From: JAPOUP01 sp965201085
GTDB taxonomy: Bacteria; Pseudomonadota; Alphaproteobacteria; Rhodobacterales; Rhodobacteraceae
Length of the DNA: 64,000 nt
NCBI GenBank assembly: GCA_965201085.1
Contig: CBDAVS010000025.1
Location: 620,001-684,000, forward strand
Direction: 5' to 3'
The notes under the pieces: model-generated
What the model was told of the DNA's origin: nothing
The model's input: the letters and a program-made list of their open reading frames with translations, nothing else
Databases searched by the model: none
Translations under genes and position numbers: made by a program
In this document: piece by piece, positions 63,948 through 64,000 of the stretch
How the letters are laid out: each line of letters begins with the position of its first letter
Position numbering within the stretch: position 1 is the stretch's first letter

Positions 63948-64000
63948 ATGATCCGAAGCAGCATCCCCGGGCGGCGCTCGCGGCATTCGATCACCGATCA
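63948..64000 (+). CDS. Start of a downstream gene, probably the RND pump (partial)
   Basis: An ATG 12 bp after the adaptor stop opens MIRSSIPGRRSRHSITD and runs off the window. By operon logic it should be the RND permease, whose N-termini are variable. Only 17 codons are visible, so identity is inferred from context. Confidence 0.4.
   Translation, partial: MIRSSIPGRRSRHSITD

Overview
The window looks like an alphaproteobacterium, most likely Rhodobacterales or a close relative. The run murA - DUF2948 - hisD - UPF0262 - low-Mr phosphatase, the pyrB-pyrX-plsY group and a family-4 uracil-DNA glycosylase are arrangements I associate with that group. The chromosome is GC-rich and heavily eroded: insertion sequences or their remains fill roughly a third of the window and many other genes are broken. 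That pattern fits a lineage that recently relaxed selection, for example a host-restricted one; this is inference, not something the sequence proves.

Layout. 0-10 kb: decayed IS sequence, an orphan ferric-iron ABC permease (minus strand), an IS256-type pseudogene with an IS5 element nested inside it, an intact IS30, a broken thermonuclease gene and a dead IS30. 10-11 kb: a fragment of a type II-C CRISPR adaptation module (cas1 3' part plus frameshifted cas2), followed by a 66-bp near-palindrome and no array. 11-23.5 kb: ruins of a conjugative element (relaxase, traG, RHH protein, trbI, DUF2274, DUF736, ardC), with an IS66 at a rearrangement joint and three toxin-antitoxin pairs (HigBA, RES/Xre, ParDE). 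23.5-29.1 kb: IS630 scrap, an ISNCY-type copy, a type III restriction-subunit tail, and a complete IS1595-family transposon carrying a methyltransferase-nuclease fusion and a small gene.

29.8-34.3 kb: a tight catabolic operon (gamma-glutamyltransferase homologue, flavin oxidoreductase, two-subunit class I fumarase/tartrate dehydratase-type hydro-lyase). 34.3-40.1 kb: second ISNCY copy, TSUP transporter, a threonine 3-dehydrogenase pseudogene and a third IS30. 40.4-45.1 kb: two tRNA-Thr genes and the conserved murA-hisD cluster. 45.3-49.4 kb: an intact EcoRII-type restriction-modification pair between inverted remains of one IS5-family element. 49.5-52.3 kb: a fic pseudogene split by an intact IS5, then VapBC. 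52.8-64 kb: housekeeping genes (gshA, plsY, pyrX, pyrB, udg, moaB, RND adaptor) with an IS1634-family insertion flanked by 555-bp direct repeats.

The most unusual observations are: (1) the IS1595 transposon with a modification/nuclease cargo, perfect 8-bp target duplication and matching ends; (2) the 555-bp duplication around the IS1634-type element, which leaves both neighbouring genes whole; and (3) a strong A:T to G:C transition bias in every decaying IS copy, opposite to the usual mutational drift of pseudogenes. The window also reads as a graveyard of defence systems (CRISPR-Cas II-C, type III restriction, Fic, MTase-nuclease), with the EcoRII pair the only one that looks complete. Several breaks are one-base changes in homopolymers, so some could be sequencing errors; these are flagged.
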